From contig JAWKKE010000005.1 of the NCBI GenBank assembly GCA_041393415.1, positions 62,001 to 126,000 of the forward strand: 64,000 nucleotides of DNA, written 5' to 3'. Source of the stretch: Thermoleophilia bacterium (GTDB lineage: Bacteria; Actinomycetota; Thermoleophilia; UBA2241). Below, in pieces: positions 61,936 through 64,000 of this stretch; position 1 is the stretch's first letter, and each line of letters opens with the position of its first letter. Made by a program: the position numbers and the translations under genes. Below the pieces are notes generated by a model. That model saw nothing but the letters and a program-made list of their open reading frames with translations. It was not told where the DNA came from and did no database searches.

Positions 61936-62741
61936 CAGCGGAGCTCCAGGGACTTGATGACGTCATAGATCTCGTCGCGCTCGAGCCGCCCGCAGTCATG
62001 GGCAATGCTGCCGTCCTTCAGGAAGACAATCCGATCGGCATACGAGGCCGCGTGAGCATCGTGCGTAACCATCACGATTGTCTGACCGAACTCGTCGACG
62101 GAGTGCCGCAAGAGACGCAGCACTTCGTCGCCGGTGTGCGAATCGAGGTTACCGGTGGGCTCGTCGGCAAAGAGCACACTCGGTCGCGAGGCCAGTGCAC
62201 GAGCCACAGCGACGCGCTGCTGCTGGCCACCGGAGAGCTCGGCGGGCTTGTGCGTGAGCCGATCGCCGAGCCCCACCGTCCCGACCAGCGTGCGAATCCA
62301 CTGATCGTCAGGCTTGCGACCGGCGATGGTCAACGGAAGCTCGATGTTCTCGATTGCTGTAAGGGTCGGCAAGAGGTTGAAGGTTTGAAAGATAAAGCCG
62401 ATCTTGTCGCGGCGGAGTTGCGTGAGAGCGCGCTCCTTTAGCGCCGTGATCTCCGTCCCGTCGAGCTCCACAGTGCCGTCCGTCGGCGCATCGAGCCCGG
62501 CAAGGATGTGCATCAACGTAGACTTACCTGATCCCGAGGGACCCATGATCGCGGTGAAGTCGCCGCGCACGAGGTCGAGACTGACACCGGCCAATGCGAC
62601 CACGGTGGCATCACCAGAGCCATACCGCCGAGTAACGTCGCGCGCCCGCACTACAGCGCCGTCCAGGCCGACGCCCGGCTCCGAGACACAGGACTGAGGT
62701 GCCTCGGCGAGCGGCTCCGTCTCACGATGGTCGTCGTTCAC
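61935..62741 (-). CDS. ABC transporter ATPase, LolD/MacB type
   Basis: 268-residue ATPase partner of the adjacent permease. Walker A is IMGPSGSGKSTLMHIL, the Q-loop is IGFIFQTFNLLPTLTAIENI, the signature is LSGGQQQRVAVARAL and Walker B is VLFADEPTGNLDSHTG, all typical of the LolD/MacB subfamily. It has a 35-residue N-terminal extension (EPLAEAPQSCVSEPGVGLDG). Its stop overlaps the permease start. Confidence 0.95.
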   Translation of the reverse strand: MNDDHRETEPLAEAPQSCVSEPGVGLDGAVVRARDVTRRYGSGDATVVALAGVSLDLVRGDFTAIMGPSGSGKSTLMHILAGLDAPTDGTVELDGTEITALKERALTQLRRDKIGFIFQTFNLLPTLTAIENIELPLTIAGRKPDDQWIRTLVGTVGLGDRLTHKPAELSGGQQQRVAVARALASRPSVLFADEPTGNLDSHTGDEVLRLLRHSVDEFGQTIVMVTHDAHAASYADRIVFLKDGSIAHDCGRLERDEIYDVIKSLELR

Positions 62742-62804
62742 GTGGTCTCCTTGTCGATGGTGTCTGTCAGTATCCCACTTGGTGCGATTATCCTCACATC
62801 CACG

Positions 62805-64000
62805 TCAGGCCGGCCCACGATCCTCGGTCTGCGCGTTCTCAGGCGGCTCCGACGTAGACGGCTCCGACGCGATGTTAGTGACCGCCTCGCCGGCTTGGAC
62901 CTCAGTGACCGGCTCCACCGGCGCGGGCGCCGACTGCGTCGGCTCGTCACCAGCGGGCGGTTCTACCTGCGTCGGCGCCGACGGGGGCATCATGGGCGGA
63001 GCCGCAATCCGTTGAGGGGCCACCGGAGCCACGAGCGGAGGAGCCGCAGCCGGCAGTGCCTGCGTGGGCGCCCCGAGCGGAGGAGCCGAGGTGCCCGAGG
63101 GCACGGCGGCCGGCACTTCGCTTGCCGCCGTGGGTGCCGGCGCAGACGCCGCGCCCGCGAGGCTCGACGCCGTGTTCGACGCCGGCATGGCGTTGGGAGC
63201 GGCCGGCGCCGGCGAGAGCGGCGCGTCACTCGGCAGCGGCGGATACGCGCCGCCGGCCGGACCGCTCGGCCATGGCGGCACCGGCGCGGCAACCGCTCTG
63301 CGCTCGCGTCGCCAATTTATCGTTGCGAGCACCGCGGCGCCGGTCCCGAAGAGGATCATGACCAGAACTGCCAGAGCGCCGGCCACCGGGATCTGAGCGA
63401 TGATCGACGTGCCCACGATACCGAACGCCGTGGCCAGCATGAGGCCCTCCTGGCGACCACCCTTGGTGAGGAGCAGCTGGGCAATCATCGATGCCACGGC
63501 GACACTGGCGAAGAAGTAGAACAACGGCACGATCACGATCGCCGGAATCACAACGAGAATGCCGATGATGGTCACGATCAGGATGACCGCCACAATCGGA
63601 ACAATGATGAAGAACGTCAATGCACCCCAGCCGAGCGAGGCTCCCGGACGTCTCATGACCGTGCGACCAACCGCCTGCATCTGCTTCGGCAGCAAGGCAG
63701 CGGCGACGAGTCCGAGCACGAGGAAGATCAGCGTCTGCACCAGCCATCCGAGAAATGAGAAACCCGCCCACGCCCGAGGATTGAGGTCATCAAGCACCTG
63801 CGGTACCCCACCCCACGATGAGAAGCCGTTCTCGTGGCTCTCGATCGAACCGTACATGCGGGCGCCTTCATCAACGGTGACTGCGCCACCCAGGGCGACG
63901 ATCGCCGGTTCATCGGTGCTCAGACTACGACCGATCGTTGCGCTCGGCAGCACATGCACATCGCCGCCGAAGGCGACCACGGTGTCGGTCACGGTTCCCG
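62805..64000 (-). CDS. Membrane protein with bactofilin-like head and Pro/Ala-rich tail (5' end cut by window)
   Basis: At least 395 residues; the frame is open to base 64000, so the start is outside. The visible N-terminus (VVAFGGDVHVLPSATIGRSL, IVALGGAVTVDEGARMYGSI) has the short Gly-Val repeats of polymer-forming bactofilin-like domains. Four hydrophobic helices follow (LGWLVQTLIFLVLGLVAAAL and others), then about 150 residues of Pro/Ala/Ser-rich sequence (PLPSDAPLSPAPAAPNAMPA). Function unknown; a membrane-attached scaffold is possible. It precedes the MacB-type ABC genes on the same strand. Confidence 0.75.
   Translation of the reverse strand, partial: GTVTDTVVAFGGDVHVLPSATIGRSLSTDEPAIVALGGAVTVDEGARMYGSIESHENGFSSWGGVPQVLDDLNPRAWAGFSFLGWLVQTLIFLVLGLVAAALLPKQMQAVGRTVMRRPGASLGWGALTFFIIVPIVAVILIVTIIGILVVIPAIVIVPLFYFFASVAVASMIAQLLLTKGGRQEGLMLATAFGIVGTSIIAQIPVAGALAVLVMILFGTGAAVLATINWRRERRAVAAPVPPWPSGPAGGAYPPLPSDAPLSPAPAAPNAMPASNTASSLAGAASAPAPTAASEVPAAVPSGTSAPPLGAPTQALPAAAPPLVAPVAPQRIAAPPMMPPSAPTQVEPPAGDEPTQSAPAPVEPVTEVQAGEAVTNIASEPSTSEPPENAQTEDRGPA

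Noticed and set aside
1..64000. tRNA genes, CRISPR arrays, insertion sequences or att sites
   Set aside because: No cloverleaf, regularly spaced repeat, transposase or integrase was seen on reading both strands.

Overview
The window is GC-rich, gene-dense DNA that looks chromosomal. It most resembles a deep-branching actinobacterium (Thermoleophilia-like). The grounds are the mraZ-to-murD gene order, a type II PyrF, a fused double-WYL regulator, many GTG/TTG starts and stop/start overlaps, and a MurE with the DNPR motif of meso-diaminopimelate-adding enzymes. The class-level placement is inference. I saw no insertion sequence, prophage, CRISPR array, tRNA or rRNA.

Layout. 1-11.3 kb, minus strand: pyrF, a LysM membrane protein, then the division and wall cluster mraZ-rsmH-ftsL-ftsI-murE-murF-mraY-murD (murD runs off the left edge). 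Three MraZ-type repeats lie inside the apparent mraZ promoter. 11.4-15.6 kb: a HAD phosphatase-like gene facing pcrA, a VIT1/CCC1-like membrane protein and a DUF211 protein. 15.7-18.9 kb: sulfur genes cysE, larE, cysK and an Rrf2 regulator with a palindromic operator. 19.0-33.3 kb, plus strand: an alanine/ornithine racemase-like PLP protein coupled to two tandem MttB-superfamily methyltransferases, a secreted propeller-like protein, a double-WYL regulator, a small membrane protein, a LarA-type racemase, a site-2 protease, a lipid kinase and a UvrD-like helicase with an unfamiliar N-terminus.

33.3-46.4 kb, minus strand: peroxiredoxin, UspA, then a long co-directional set. In transcription order this is speA, a deoxyhypusine-synthase-like enzyme, a nitrilase-family hydrolase, a 548-bp gap, a second amidase-type nitrilase homologue, an atypical carbamoyltransferase (HCQP in place of HCLP), carbamate kinase, a sodium:solute symporter, and four or five small membrane or lipoprotein genes including a likely 25-residue peptide. 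This is the best candidate for an undescribed pathway. It could import a carbamoyl- or guanidino-type nitrogen compound and recover ATP through carbamoyl phosphate, next to arginine/agmatine/polyamine genes.

46.7-64 kb: KhtTU-like potassium efflux, PPK2, a degenerate HAD protein, a coiled-coil lytic transglycosylase, a drug-efflux operon (ABC-2 permease, double ATPase, DHA2-type MFS, TetR) with a perfect 9-bp inverted repeat over its promoter, a Ca2+-type P-ATPase, a MacB/FtsX-type ABC pair, and a membrane protein with a bactofilin-like head cut by the right edge. Starts were chosen from Shine-Dalgarno sites, overlaps with the preceding gene and family N-termini. No database search was possible.
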